Source: Porphyromonas canoris
GTDB taxonomy: Bacteria > Bacteroidota > Bacteroidia > Bacteroidales > Porphyromonadaceae
Length of the DNA stretch: 64,000 bases
Direction of reading: 5' to 3'
NCBI RefSeq assembly: GCF_000769115.1
Contig: NZ_JQZV01000003.1
Coordinates: 62,001 to 126,000, forward strand
In this document: positions 44,133-52,281 of the stretch, piece by piece
How the letters are laid out: each line of letters begins with the position of its first letter
Position numbering within the stretch: the first letter of the stretch is position 1
Translations under genes and position numbers: made by a program
Notes under the pieces: generated by a model
Seen by the model: only the letters and a program-made list of their open reading frames with translations
What the model was told of the DNA's origin: nothing
Databases searched by the model: none

Positions 44133-44918
44133 ATGAGACGCAACTTACTTACCCTTTTTCTCTCTATTTGTGTGATGGGAATCTCCTATGCGCAAAACAG
44201 TGATACAATTACAATTTCAGGGAGAGCAACAGACTTTAATGGCAATCCGATTGACAGCTGCTTTGTTGCTCTATTTTATCCGAACTTCTCTGTTGCCTAT
44301 TCTGCGTATACCAATAATGAGGGCTTTTACTCTATCCCGAATGTTGAGAAAGGAAAGTACATGGCAATCTATGCCATCCGACCCAATGAATATCCGAAGG
44401 AACTGAAAGTCGAAGAGAAAGATATGCGGCTGGAGTTTTGGGCTTGGAATGTTGTAGCGGATAAGGATCTGACAATCAATCCTCGGTATCATCGTCTCGA
44501 ACTGTATGGCACTACCGTTTTCAGTGTAAATGGAGGTTATCCGAGTATGATTATTTATACTCGTCCGATGAGCTTGGGCAGACTGCTTTCTTACGGGCAG
44601 GATGTTTGGAGCGGTAAGGTGAAATCGGAAAAAACAGAGGAGGTCGATCTTTCTGTCGAGCCTGATCAAATTGAGTTTAAGGTGTATGCAGATGATGTTC
44701 CGGTGGCTATACAGTCCGTACAGGCAGTAAGAGAATTTATAGGAGGTCCAAGGCAAATGGCTTACTTAATCTATATCGACTTGCCTAAGAAACAAGCCGG
44801 GAAATATTCTATCTTTCGTGTAGAGGCATTTAACAAGGCTTATGGCGGAGAAAAAGGAGAGAATATCTACTTCTACGAAATACCGGATTATAAAACAAAA
44901 CCGGTGTCTAACCCTTGA
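44133..44918 (+). CDS. Secreted protein with carboxypeptidase-regulatory-like domain
   Basis: A 261-residue protein with a signal peptide (MRRNLLTLFLSICVMGISYAQ). Residues 27-100 form a CarboxypepD_reg-like beta-sandwich: ISGRATDFNGNPIDSCFVALF, then NNEGFYSIPNVEKGKYMAIYA (each in part). The remaining 150 residues have beta-rich sequence I do not recognise. Such domains in Bacteroidetes are usually periplasmic or surface and serve as adaptors. It stands alone between two transcription units. The function is unknown. Confidence 0.65.
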   Translation: MRRNLLTLFLSICVMGISYAQNSDTITISGRATDFNGNPIDSCFVALFYPNFSVAYSAYTNNEGFYSIPNVEKGKYMAIYAIRPNEYPKELKVEEKDMRLEFWAWNVVADKDLTINPRYHRLELYGTTVFSVNGGYPSMIIYTRPMSLGRLLSYGQDVWSGKVKSEKTEEVDLSVEPDQIEFKVYADDVPVAIQSVQAVREFIGGPRQMAYLIYIDLPKKQAGKYSIFRVEAFNKAYGGEKGENIYFYEIPDYKTKPVSNP

Positions 44919-44981
44919 TGTCAGCCATAAGGGAAATAAAAAGAGCCGTTGGTAGGCTCTAAACTTAAACATAGACTATTT

Positions 44982-45326
44982 ATGATAAACTATCTCAATG
45001 AGGCAGATATTGCCGTAACCGTCTGCGATAAAGACGGCATCATCATAGAGATGAACGAGCAAAGCAAAAAGGTGAATCAGAAACCGGGACAGAATCTGAT
45101 AGGGAGCAATGTACTGGATTGCCACCCTGAACCGGCGCGTTCCATGCTAAAAGAGATGATGGAAAAGCAGACTAAGAATGCCTACACAATAGAGAAAAAC
45201 GGGGTGAAGAAGCTCATCTACCAAATCCCTTGGTACGAAGAGGGGAGTTATATGGGCTTTGTGGAGCTTTCTATGATCATTCCGTTTGAGATGCCTCACA
45301 AGATAAGAGTCCCGAAAACGGAGTAG
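44982..45326 (+). CDS. Single-domain PAS protein
   Basis: A 114-residue protein consisting of one PAS fold: INYLNEADIAVTVCDKDGIIIEMNEQSKK, LIGSNVLDCHPEPARSML and a closing strand WYEEGSYMGFVELSMII (quoted in parts). The CHPEPAR segment matches PAS proteins of the DUF438/PAS_10 type that sense redox, haem or flavin, although no cofactor residue can be named. There is no output domain, so it would act with a partner. The Met at 44982 is chosen because the preceding 11 codons overlap an intergenic hairpin-like stretch. It ends 6 bases from the converging cbiB stop. Confidence 0.7.
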   Translation: MINYLNEADIAVTVCDKDGIIIEMNEQSKKVNQKPGQNLIGSNVLDCHPEPARSMLKEMMEKQTKNAYTIEKNGVKKLIYQIPWYEEGSYMGFVELSMIIPFEMPHKIRVPKTE

Positions 45327-45332
45327 CGACCA

Positions 45333-46259
45333 TCATAGCAGAAGGAGTATTCCGCAAACGATACCGACACTGAGCAGTGTAACGACAGAGACTACCCGAC
45401 AGCCTCTGATGAGATCTGCGTGAGTGATGTCCCGTTCGATCTCTCCTATGTATGGTTTCTCCACCAACTTCCCATGGTAGACATTGGGACCCCCGAAACG
45501 GCAACCTAAAAGTCCTGCCATGGCAGACTCCGGGTATCCGCTGTTGGGGCTGGAGTGCGCACGTGCATACCTCCGGATGTGATGCCATACCTGCCGGGTG
45601 GGGTGAAGCATCCAGATGAGTATTGCAGTGATTCGGGCGGGGAGATAGTTGGCCCAATCGTCCAGGATTTTGGCGGCAAAGTAGCCGAACTCTCCGTATC
45701 TCTCGTTCTTGTATCCTATCATGGAGTCCAGCGTATTTATCATTTTATATCCCATCATAAGCGGAACGCCCCCAATGGCATAGAAGAAGAGGGGAGCGAC
45801 GACACCATCCGAGAGATTTTCTGCCAGTGTCTCCAGTGTGGCTGTGCGTATCTGATTGAACGAGAGGTTGCTTGTGTCTCGTCCTACAATATAGCCCACT
45901 CTGTGCCGTGCCCCCGTAAGATCGTCTGTTTGGACAAAGTGCTCTACGGCAAGAGCCTCTTTCACAAGCTGCCTTGCACTTAGTCCGTAGAAAATAAAGA
46001 TCGCTTCAAAGATGCCTTTGAACAGGGGATAAGGGGAGAGGAGATAGGTTGCCAGCCAAAAGACTCCGATAACCAACCCAACCAAAAACAGCGATAACAG
46101 TGTCCCTTTGAGCCTGCGATGAGAACCTCTGTTCAGTATCTTTTCTCCGAAAGCAATAAGGTTTCCGAAGAGCCGGATAGGGTGTGGGAGTGAGTAAGGA
46201 TCACCTATAAGAGCATCTATGCTCCAGCCTAAAAGAAGAGGTGCTACGGAATAGATCAT
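45333..46259 (-). CDS. cbiB: Adenosylcobinamide-phosphate synthase
   Basis: A 308-residue integral membrane protein that joins (R)-1-amino-2-propanol phosphate to adenosylcobyric acid. The family start LLLGWSIDALIGDPYSLPHPIRLFG, the VGYIVGRDTSNLSF and TATLETLAENLSDGVVAPLFF blocks and DSMIGYKNERYGEFGYFAAKLDD-like segment are present. It is the third gene of a minus-strand trio with cobQ and the aminotransferase-like decarboxylase. Confidence 0.93.
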   Translation of the reverse strand: MIYSVAPLLLGWSIDALIGDPYSLPHPIRLFGNLIAFGEKILNRGSHRRLKGTLLSLFLVGLVIGVFWLATYLLSPYPLFKGIFEAIFIFYGLSARQLVKEALAVEHFVQTDDLTGARHRVGYIVGRDTSNLSFNQIRTATLETLAENLSDGVVAPLFFYAIGGVPLMMGYKMINTLDSMIGYKNERYGEFGYFAAKILDDWANYLPARITAILIWMLHPTRQVWHHIRRYARAHSSPNSGYPESAMAGLLGCRFGGPNVYHGKLVEKPYIGEIERDITHADLIRGCRVVSVVTLLSVGIVCGILLLL

Positions 46260-46280
46260 GAAATGAGGGCGGTTGCCGTT

Positions 46281-47315
46281 TTAGATGGAAGTCTGTGAGA
46301 GATAGTCCTGAAGAGCTTCGAGCAGTCTGCGGTTGGCTTCCGGACCTTGCACCGATACTCTGAAATGTTGAGGGGAGAGCCCTCTGAAGTTGTCGGCATT
46401 GCGGATAAGGATGCCGTGCTGCTCTATCAGGTACGACTTCAAGCTCTTTGCATCCCCTTTGGAAAGCTGTGCCAGAAAAAAGTTGGAAGAGGTGGGGGAG
46501 ATCGTCAGCCGGTTTATCTCGTTCAGAAGTTCACCTCTGAAGAGTCGGCACTCTGCTATCAGCTCTTCCGATGGAGGGAGCAGCTCCTCGTAATGTTCCA
46601 TGATGTAAGATCCTGCTTCCTGCGCCAAAGCATTGACCGACCAGGGCATACGCATGGATGAGACCTGCTCGGCTATCTCTTCGGATGCAACGATGTAGCC
46701 CAAGCGAAGCCCCGGAATGGCGAATGTCTTGGTCAGAGAATGGATGGTGATAAGGTTGGGATAACGGCTGTGAAGGCTATCTATCCGAATGGGAGTGTGA
46801 GAAAGTTCGGAGTAGGCGGTATCTACCACGACAAGCGTATCGGGACACTGTTCCAATATATCGGTAAGGATGTCGGTGGAAATAATATAGCCGTCCGGAT
46901 TGTTCGGATAAGCCATCCAAAGCATATCGTATGGCTTCACCTTTCTGGCTGTAATCTCCGGATATGTGAGGTAGGAGATCCGATGTCCGAAACGAGAGCA
47001 GGCATCTTCGTACTCGGCAAAAGAGGGGATGGCAACCATGCTTTTTGCCCCTTTGTAAGCCTGAGCCGTGATGTAGAATGCCTCTGTGGAGCCGTTGGTT
47101 ACGACTATCGAGTTCTCCTTTTGCCGTTGTCTCCGGGCAAGCAGAGAGGTAAGCTTTGAAGCATTGGGATCGGGATAGTTTTTTATCCGAGGCAGTACCT
47201 CTCGGATGTGAGCGATGATCGCGTCCGAGTGGTTGCGGTAGGGGATGTTTGAACTAAAGTCCAGCAGACCCTCCCGACCGAATAGATGTGAGTCGTCTCC
47301 GTGTCCGTTGATCAT
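46281..47315 (-). CDS. cobD: Threonine-phosphate decarboxylase
   Basis: A 344-residue fold-type I PLP enzyme. In cobalamin synthesis it decarboxylates L-threonine phosphate to aminopropanol phosphate for CbiB. The PLP lysine lies in IHSLTKTFAIPGLRLGY and the cofactor Asp in VVDTAYSELS. By sequence alone it resembles histidinol-phosphate aminotransferase; the position between cobQ and cbiB decides the call. It overlaps the cobQ stop by four bases. Confidence 0.85.
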   Translation of the reverse strand: MINGHGDDSHLFGREGLLDFSSNIPYRNHSDAIIAHIREVLPRIKNYPDPNASKLTSLLARRQRQKENSIVVTNGSTEAFYITAQAYKGAKSMVAIPSFAEYEDACSRFGHRISYLTYPEITARKVKPYDMLWMAYPNNPDGYIISTDILTDILEQCPDTLVVVDTAYSELSHTPIRIDSLHSRYPNLITIHSLTKTFAIPGLRLGYIVASEEIAEQVSSMRMPWSVNALAQEAGSYIMEHYEELLPPSEELIAECRLFRGELLNEINRLTISPTSSNFFLAQLSKGDAKSLKSYLIEQHGILIRNADNFRGLSPQHFRVSVQGPEANRRLLEALQDYLSQTSI

Positions 47316-48775
47316 TCCTGCTTCATTGTTTGGTAGATATAGTCCATATCCACGTGGGTTCGTATGAGGTCTGCAAGGGCATTGAAACCCTTCTCTTTCT
47401 TTGCTTTGTAGTCTATGTCGGTGTGGAAGTTGGGATCTATTTCCTGTATGATACGGTTGATCACCGAAGCATTATCCAGGATGCCGTGAAGATATGTGCC
47501 CCATGTGCGAGAGTTCAGAATATAGCCATCCTCTTCATTGTGGCTCGTTCGGAGGAGAGGTTTGTCCGTTTTCGTTACACCCATGTGTATCTCATAACCC
47601 GTTCCGTGAATGGATTCGTTCATGAACGAGAACGTACAGCTCTTGGTGCTTTTCTCCGTACTTATAATAGTATCTACGGGAAGAATGCCCAAGCCGTTGG
47701 TGTATTCCTGATCGCCCTCAATATGGTGAGGATCTTGAACGCTCCTGCCCATCATCTGGTATCCACCGCATATACCATAGAGAGATTTGCCTGCTTTGTG
47801 ATGCTTCAATATCACTTCCGCCATGCCGTTTTCGTGCATACGTTCCAAGTCTGCAATGGTATTTTTTGAACCGGGAATGATGATGATGTCCGCTTTGGCT
47901 ATCTCCATGGGGTCTTCGGAGAAGTAAAGGTTGATTTCGGGTATCTGCGAGAGCATATCGAAGTCGGTAAAGTTGGAGAAGAGTTTGTGCCGAACCACCC
48001 CGATGTTGATTTTTCCCTCCTTCGATTTGGTCTGCAAACGTTCCAGCACAACGCTGTCTTCCTGCTCGATGTATATATCCGGGGCGTAAGGCAAAACGCC
48101 TACAACGGGTACGCCGGTAAGCTCTTTGATGATCTTTTTCCCCTCATCGAATAGAGAGATATCGCCTCTGAACTTGTTGATGATAACGCCCTTTATGCAG
48201 GCTCTCTCTTCCGGAGGCAGAAGCATGATACTGCCATAAACACTTGCAAACACCCCGCCTCGGTCTATGTCCGTAACAAGGTAAGTAGCTGCCCGGGTTG
48301 CCACGGCAACTCGCATATTGACAATGTCTTTATCTTTCAGGTTGAGCTCGGAAATGCTCCCTGCTCCCTCTATCACGATAGGGTTATGCTTCTGCTCCAA
48401 TTTGTGATAAGCCGTGAGAACATGCTCGAAAAGATCTTGACGGAAGTTGCCTCGAAAATAGCTCTTTGCCGTAGCATTGCCGCATGGTTTTCCATTAACA
48501 ATCACCTGCGAAGTGAGATTGCCGCTCGGCTTGAGGAGTATCGGATTCATCTCCACCGAGCATGCCAGTCCGCACGCTTCTGCTTGTGCTGCCTGCGCAC
48601 GCCCTATCTCCAAACCATCCGGCGTAGCATAGCTGTTCAGAGACATGTTTTGTGCCTTGAACGGAGCAGGCGAGTAGCCATCCTGTAAGAATACACGACA
48701 GAAACCGGCATTTACAACCGACTTCCCGACATCCGAACCTGTTCCGACAAACATAATGGGGTGCAATTTATCCAT
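47312..48775 (-). CDS. cobQ: Cobyric acid synthase
   Basis: A 487-residue enzyme that amidates four carboxyl groups of the adenosylcorrin ring. The N-terminal P-loop domain reads MFVGTGSDVGKSVVNAGFC and FKAQNMSLNSYAT; the C-terminal class I glutamine amidotransferase shows KSLYGICGGYQMMG with the nucleophilic Cys and TYLHGILDN with the His. It leads the cobQ-cobD-cbiB operon. No cobalamin riboswitch (B12 box) is visible in the 150 bases upstream; a TATCTTTA near -7 match lies at 48810-48817. Confidence 0.95.
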   Translation of the reverse strand: MDKLHPIMFVGTGSDVGKSVVNAGFCRVFLQDGYSPAPFKAQNMSLNSYATPDGLEIGRAQAAQAEACGLACSVEMNPILLKPSGNLTSQVIVNGKPCGNATAKSYFRGNFRQDLFEHVLTAYHKLEQKHNPIVIEGAGSISELNLKDKDIVNMRVAVATRAATYLVTDIDRGGVFASVYGSIMLLPPEERACIKGVIINKFRGDISLFDEGKKIIKELTGVPVVGVLPYAPDIYIEQEDSVVLERLQTKSKEGKINIGVVRHKLFSNFTDFDMLSQIPEINLYFSEDPMEIAKADIIIIPGSKNTIADLERMHENGMAEVILKHHKAGKSLYGICGGYQMMGRSVQDPHHIEGDQEYTNGLGILPVDTIISTEKSTKSCTFSFMNESIHGTGYEIHMGVTKTDKPLLRTSHNEEDGYILNSRTWGTYLHGILDNASVINRIIQEIDPNFHTDIDYKAKKEKGFNALADLIRTHVDMDYIYQTMKQE

Positions 48776-48876
48776 CTTTCTCTTTCTCTTCTTTCTGTTA
48801 TGCAGGACATAAAGATATAGAAAAGGCAGAAAATAGCCATTTCAACAGAAAAAAATGAAGAAAAATGGGCGAAACA

Positions 48877-48907
48877 TTTGGAGATTCAAAAAAAAGATCT
48901 ACCTTTG
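48877..48907 (+). promoter_or_regulatory. Promoter of tRNA-Phe
   Basis: TTTG (48877-48880), exactly 19 bases, TACCTTTG (48900-48907), ending 23 bases before the tRNA. It has the same spacing and -7 sequence as the tRNA-Arg promoter. Confidence 0.9.
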
Positions 48908-48930
48908 CAAGCGAATCACGATCAAGTGAT

Positions 48931-49003
48931 GGTGCCATAGCTCAGTTGGTAGAGCAAAGGACTGAAAATCCTTGTGTCCCCGGTTCGATTCCTGGTGGCA
49001 CCA
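48931..49003 (+). tRNA. tRNA-Phe (anticodon GAA)
   Basis: A 73-base cloverleaf with acceptor GGTGCCA/TGGCACC, D arm AGCTCAGTTGGTAGAGC, anticodon loop CTGAAAA and T loop GGTTCGATTCC. The encoded sequence ends ACCA only by overlap of acceptor and discriminator; the full CCA is not encoded. Confidence 0.97.
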
Positions 49004-49025
49004 CAGTAAAAAAGTAGCGCAATGT

Positions 49026-49068
49026 AAACCTCCCAATTTCAAAATGAAATCGGGAGGTTTTATTTTGT
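49026..49068 (+). terminator. Terminator of tRNA-Phe
   Basis: Fifteen-base stem (49026-49040 with 49046-49060, one wobble) around a five-base loop, then TATTTTGTTT. Confidence 0.85.
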
Positions 49069-49214
49069 TTGTTGATGTGCGCGGATATTTTGAAAATTGC
49101 TTAGAAAATCTCTTCTTTGTTGGAAGATATAGGAGAAGGTATATTTAATCCCATAATGAAAAAAGGTCTTTTATAAGAAGAGTATATTTATAATTCAATC
49201 AACAACTTATTACA

Positions 49215-49361
49215 ATGAGCAAAAAAATCACCCCTCAACAAAATCATTCAAATCAAATTAACGCCAATAAAGGAACAGATGGAGTTAACAGACAATATTC
49301 TCAGGTGCATGGGAATAGAGGAAAGCAGTTAAATCCAAATCAAACCTCTAAAAACAAATAA
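49215..49361 (+). CDS. Small Asn/Gln/Lys-rich protein (48 residues)
   Basis: A short frame beginning MSKKITPQQNHSNQINANKG and ending LNPNQTSKNK. The sequence is free of long hydrophobic runs and is rich in Asn, Gln, Lys and Gly. I believe similar small proteins with a TPQQ-x-N-NANKGT start and GNRGKQ-NPN end occur in other Bacteroidales, but cannot confirm this here. The coding case rests on codon-like composition, an isolated position between two terminators (49026-49068 and 49391-49449) and a sensible start at 49215. It might be a stress-related or intrinsically disordered protein; the function is unknown. Confidence 0.65.
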   Translation: MSKKITPQQNHSNQINANKGTDGVNRQYSQVHGNRGKQLNPNQTSKNK

Positions 49362-49390
49362 AAGCTTTTTGAAAAGATAGATAACAAAGA

Positions 49391-49449
49391 GGATCTCTTG
49401 CCCATGTCGTGCAACTCAGAATATCTGAGAGCGACAGAGCAAGAGATCC
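49391..49449. terminator. Long nested hairpin between converging genes
   Basis: An 11-base perfect outer stem (49391-49401 with 49439-49449) encloses TGTCG/CGACA and CTCAGA/TCTGAG stems, followed by TTGGTTT. It separates the small protein from the rhodanese gene and could end transcription from both sides. Confidence 0.65.
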
Positions 49450-49539
49450 TTGGTTTATGACTCGGTGTTATGGAGGATGGTTCGGAGGAACCGGTTCGAG
49501 AGTGTGCCTCGAAAGAATGCCGAGCTTATGAAGTTGGTG

Positions 49540-49923
49540 TTATTTGTTGCCTTTGAGAGATGCGACATGTTCCCAAGTGCCACCATTGAGGACATTGGTG
49601 AAGCCGCTGCGTTCAAGAATGCTTTTTGCCTGACCACTTCTGTTACCACTGCGACAGAATACTATGATGGTCTTCTTGTCTTTGAACTCGTTGAGACGAG
49701 ACTCTATCTGATCCAACGGAATGTTCACAGCTCCGGAAACAGAGCCGGATGCAAACTCGCCCGAAGTACGTACGTCTACAAGGAAAGCTCCGGAGCGGAT
49801 AGCTTCTGTGAGAGCCTGATCGTCAGGCTGAGAGAAAAGGTTCTTTAGTAATCCAAACATGAGAAATGCTATAATTATAAGTAAGGAAAATGATATTATC
49901 TTTTTGATGTTCTGCTTTGACAT
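49540..49923 (-). CDS. Membrane-anchored single rhodanese domain protein
   Basis: A 127-residue protein with an N-terminal membrane helix (IISFSLLIIIAFLMFGLL) and one rhodanese domain: AFLVDVRTSGEFASGSV, AVNIPLDQIESRL and the active-site loop VFCRSGNRSGQA with the catalytic Cys. It would carry sulfane sulfur as a persulfide on the periplasmic side. It overlaps the preceding dioxygenase-like gene by 28 bases and is the last gene of a sulfur cluster. Confidence 0.88.
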   Translation of the reverse strand: MSKQNIKKIISFSLLIIIAFLMFGLLKNLFSQPDDQALTEAIRSGAFLVDVRTSGEFASGSVSGAVNIPLDQIESRLNEFKDKKTIIVFCRSGNRSGQAKSILERSGFTNVLNGGTWEHVASLKGNK

Positions 49924-51311
49924 ACAAAATCGGTTTTAGGGATGTCTGTTTGTGCTATGCTGCCAAAGCCACCTTCAATGTCGGTAAAGTTGCGATAGCC
50001 TCTCGCCTGCAGGATGCTTGATGCGATCATGCTGCGGTAGCCGCCTGCACAGTGGATATAGAAGTGTTGGTCTTGAGGAAGGTCTGAAATCCAATCGTTG
50101 ATATAGGCGAGCGGACGGCTGTAAGCCTCTTCCACGTGCTCTGATGCGTATTCGCTCTCTTTGCGGACATCTATCACGAGAGTCTTTTCGGAAGCGAATC
50201 GTTGTGCAAACTCTTCCGCAGTGATGCATTCCACCCGGTCTGTCTCTTTGCCCGAAGCTCTCCATGTATCGAAACCTCCGTCCAGATAGCCAAGTACGTT
50301 ATCAAAGCCCACGCGGCTCAGTCTTGTGATCACCTCTTCTTCTCGTCCGACATCCGTTACGAGGAGTAGTGGCTGTTTGACGTCAACGATCATTGTACCG
50401 ACCCATGGAGCAAAGTCGCCATCTATACCTATGTTGATAGAGCGAGGGATGAAGCCCTGCGCAAATGTACCGGGAGCTCTCGTATCGAGGATGAGTGCTC
50501 CGGATCTTTCTGCCATTGTCTCAAAATCTTCAGCCGAGAGTGCAGACAAACCTCTCTCCAGTACGGTTTCGATGCTATCGTACCCTTGCTTGTTCATGGC
50601 AACATTTCCTCCGAAATAGGCAGGAGGAGGGAGTAAGCCTTCTATTACCGATGCTATGAATGCTTCTTTGCTGGGTTGGTTAAGGGCATAATTGACCTTT
50701 TTTTGGTTTCCAAGGCTGTCCACTGTCTCTTTCATCATATTCTTTCCGCATGCCGATCCTGCACCGTGAGCCGGATAGACCGTTATATCGTCCGATAGGG
50801 GAAGAATCTTGTTATAGAGACTATCATAGAGCAGACCTGCCAGCTCTTCTTGGGTCAGATTCGCCGCCTTTTGTGCAAGATCCGGTCTGCCGACATCTCC
50901 AAGGAAGAGTGTGTCTCCACTGAAAAGAGCTGTCTCATGTCCCTCTTCGTCTATAAGAAGGAAGCAGGAGCTTTCCATGGTGTGTCCCGGAGTGTGGAGC
51001 ACTTTGATTTTGGCTTTACCCAATTGGAAGACTTGGTTATCTTCCGCAACGATGGCATCAAACTCCGGTTTGGCTGTCGGTCCGTAGATGATCGGTGCTC
51101 CCGTTGCACGACTCAGGTCGAGGTGTCCGCTCACAAAGTCGGCATGGAAATGGGTTTCCAGTATATACTTCAGTTGTACCCCGTCACGCTTTAGTCTCTC
51201 GAGGTATGGAGCCACTTCACGGAGAGGGTCGATGATGGCAGCTTCCCCCATTGAGGTGATGTAGTATGCGCCCTGAGCAAGGCATCCTGTATAAATTTGT
51301 TCTACTTTCAT
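49896..51311 (-). CDS. Metallo-beta-lactamase fold protein with two rhodanese domains (persulfide dioxygenase-like)
   Basis: A 471-residue protein. Residues 1-250 are an ETHE1-like metallo-beta-lactamase fold with ETHFHADFVSGH and LHTPGHTMESSCFLL, FSGDTLFLGDVGRPDL and VYPAHGAGSACG. A first rhodanese (about 265-355) has Asp in the loop where Cys is expected (LLVTDVGREEEV), so it is probably inactive. The second (about 365-460) has the catalytic Cys in FYIHCAGGYRSMIASS. Such enzymes oxidise glutathione or other persulfides and pass sulfur between domains. In an anaerobe the oxygen-using role is uncertain. It sits in front of the single rhodanese gene and behind the tauE-type gene. Confidence 0.9.
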   Translation of the reverse strand: MKVEQIYTGCLAQGAYYITSMGEAAIIDPLREVAPYLERLKRDGVQLKYILETHFHADFVSGHLDLSRATGAPIIYGPTAKPEFDAIVAEDNQVFQLGKAKIKVLHTPGHTMESSCFLLIDEEGHETALFSGDTLFLGDVGRPDLAQKAANLTQEELAGLLYDSLYNKILPLSDDITVYPAHGAGSACGKNMMKETVDSLGNQKKVNYALNQPSKEAFIASVIEGLLPPPAYFGGNVAMNKQGYDSIETVLERGLSALSAEDFETMAERSGALILDTRAPGTFAQGFIPRSINIGIDGDFAPWVGTMIVDVKQPLLLVTDVGREEEVITRLSRVGFDNVLGYLDGGFDTWRASGKETDRVECITAEEFAQRFASEKTLVIDVRKESEYASEHVEEAYSRPLAYINDWISDLPQDQHFYIHCAGGYRSMIASSILQARGYRNFTDIEGGFGSIAQTDIPKTDFVCQSRTSKR

Positions 51312-51346
51312 GGTTGTTGAATGCTTGAATATTTGCTTAACGATAC

Positions 51347-51395
51347 AAAGATGCAGCTATTTCTTCTCTTGTACAGCTACTTTAGTCACACAACG
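51347..51395 (-). promoter_or_regulatory. Promoter and 23-base operator of the dioxygenase-rhodanese genes
   Basis: The element at 51373-51395 is identical over 23 bases to 52259-52281. On the minus strand it has the form TTGT-n4-CTA-n3-TAG-n4-ACAA, an imperfect dyad. A -7-like CATCTTTG follows 18 bases later (51354-51347), and no good TTTG -33 box is present. This is the layout of an activator-dependent promoter. Confidence 0.6.
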
Positions 51396-51400
51396 TTTAC

Positions 51401-52207
51401 TTATGCGAAGATTGTCTCTTTCAGGATGATATATATTCCCATCACGAAGACGAACCAGCCGAAAGCCGGTTTCAGTTTTGCTCCATCAATGTACTGAGAC
51501 AGCTTCATCCCGATGAATATTCCGACTATTGCGAATCCGGTAACCGACAACAAGAGAGTCCGGTCGAGTCCCGGGAAATTACTCTCTCCGAGGAATCCGA
51601 GAAGAGACTTGGCGGATATGATCACCAGGGAAGTACCGATGGCTTGTTTCATGGGAAGCCCCCCGAGCACCACCAAGGCGGGAATGATCAGGAAGCCGCC
51701 ACCTGCGCCGACAAGACCGGTGAGCGAGCCTACCACGGCGCCTTCGATCAGGATCAGAAGATAAGGAAAGCGTCCGAACTTGCGACCGTTATCTGCCTTG
51801 CTCTCCCTTTTGCCTCCCGGTCTGATCATGCTGATTGAGGCTGCAAGCATCAGTACCGCAAACAGAAGCATCAGGAACATACTCTTGTCAAGCACGAAGC
51901 CTCCCACTCTCAAGATCTCCTGCGGGATGGCGGGAATGATATAGGCTCTTGTCAGAAAGACCGATACGATGGACGGAATGCCGAACACCACAGCCGTCCG
52001 CACATCCACCAGCGAGCGACGGAAGTACGAGACGCTCCCCACGGCGCTCGTGGCTCCCACAATGAAAAGAGAATAAGCTGTGCCCAAGACGGGATTCACG
52101 CCAAACAGATAGACAAGGACCGGGACGGTCAGAATACTTCCTCCGCCCCCGATGAGTCCGAGAGAAAGACCGATCAAGACGGATGCCAGATAACCTATTA
52201 CATACAT
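51401..52207 (-). CDS. TauE/SafE family sulfur-compound permease
   Basis: A protein of 268 residues (start at [14 protein letters not shown]; the frame is open for nine more codons). It has about eight hydrophobic helices and the family features [21 protein letters not shown] near the start and a second [20 protein letters not shown] in the middle, with the paired Gly-rich motifs. Family members export sulfite or sulfoacetate, or import thiosulfate or other sulfur compounds. Neighbouring persulfide-handling genes support a sulfur substrate, direction unknown. Confidence 0.88.
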   Translation of the reverse strand: MYVIGYLASVLIGLSLGLIGGGGSILTVPVLVYLFGVNPVLGTAYSLFIVGATSAVGSVSYFRRSLVDVRTAVVFGIPSIVSVFLTRAYIIPAIPQEILRVGGFVLDKSMFLMLLFAVLMLAASISMIRPGGKRESKADNGRKFGRFPYLLILIEGAVVGSLTGLVGAGGGFLIIPALVVLGGLPMKQAIGTSLVIISAKSLLGFLGESNFPGLDRTLLLSVTGFAIVGIFIGMKLSQYIDGAKLKPAFGWFVFVMGIYIILKETIFA

Positions 52208-52231
52208 AAACTCTTCTGTTTTATCATGGAA

Positions 52232-52281
52232 CAAAGGTCGCCATCTTTGCCGGTTCTCACAGCTACTTTAGTCACACAACG
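52232..52281 (-). promoter_or_regulatory. Promoter and operator of the tauE-type gene
   Basis: The 23-base element 52259-52281 matches that at 51373-51395 exactly and overlaps the final codons and stop of the Crp/Fnr-type gene. A GACCTTTG -7-like box (52239-52232) follows 19 bases later, with no TTTG at -33. Confidence 0.6.
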
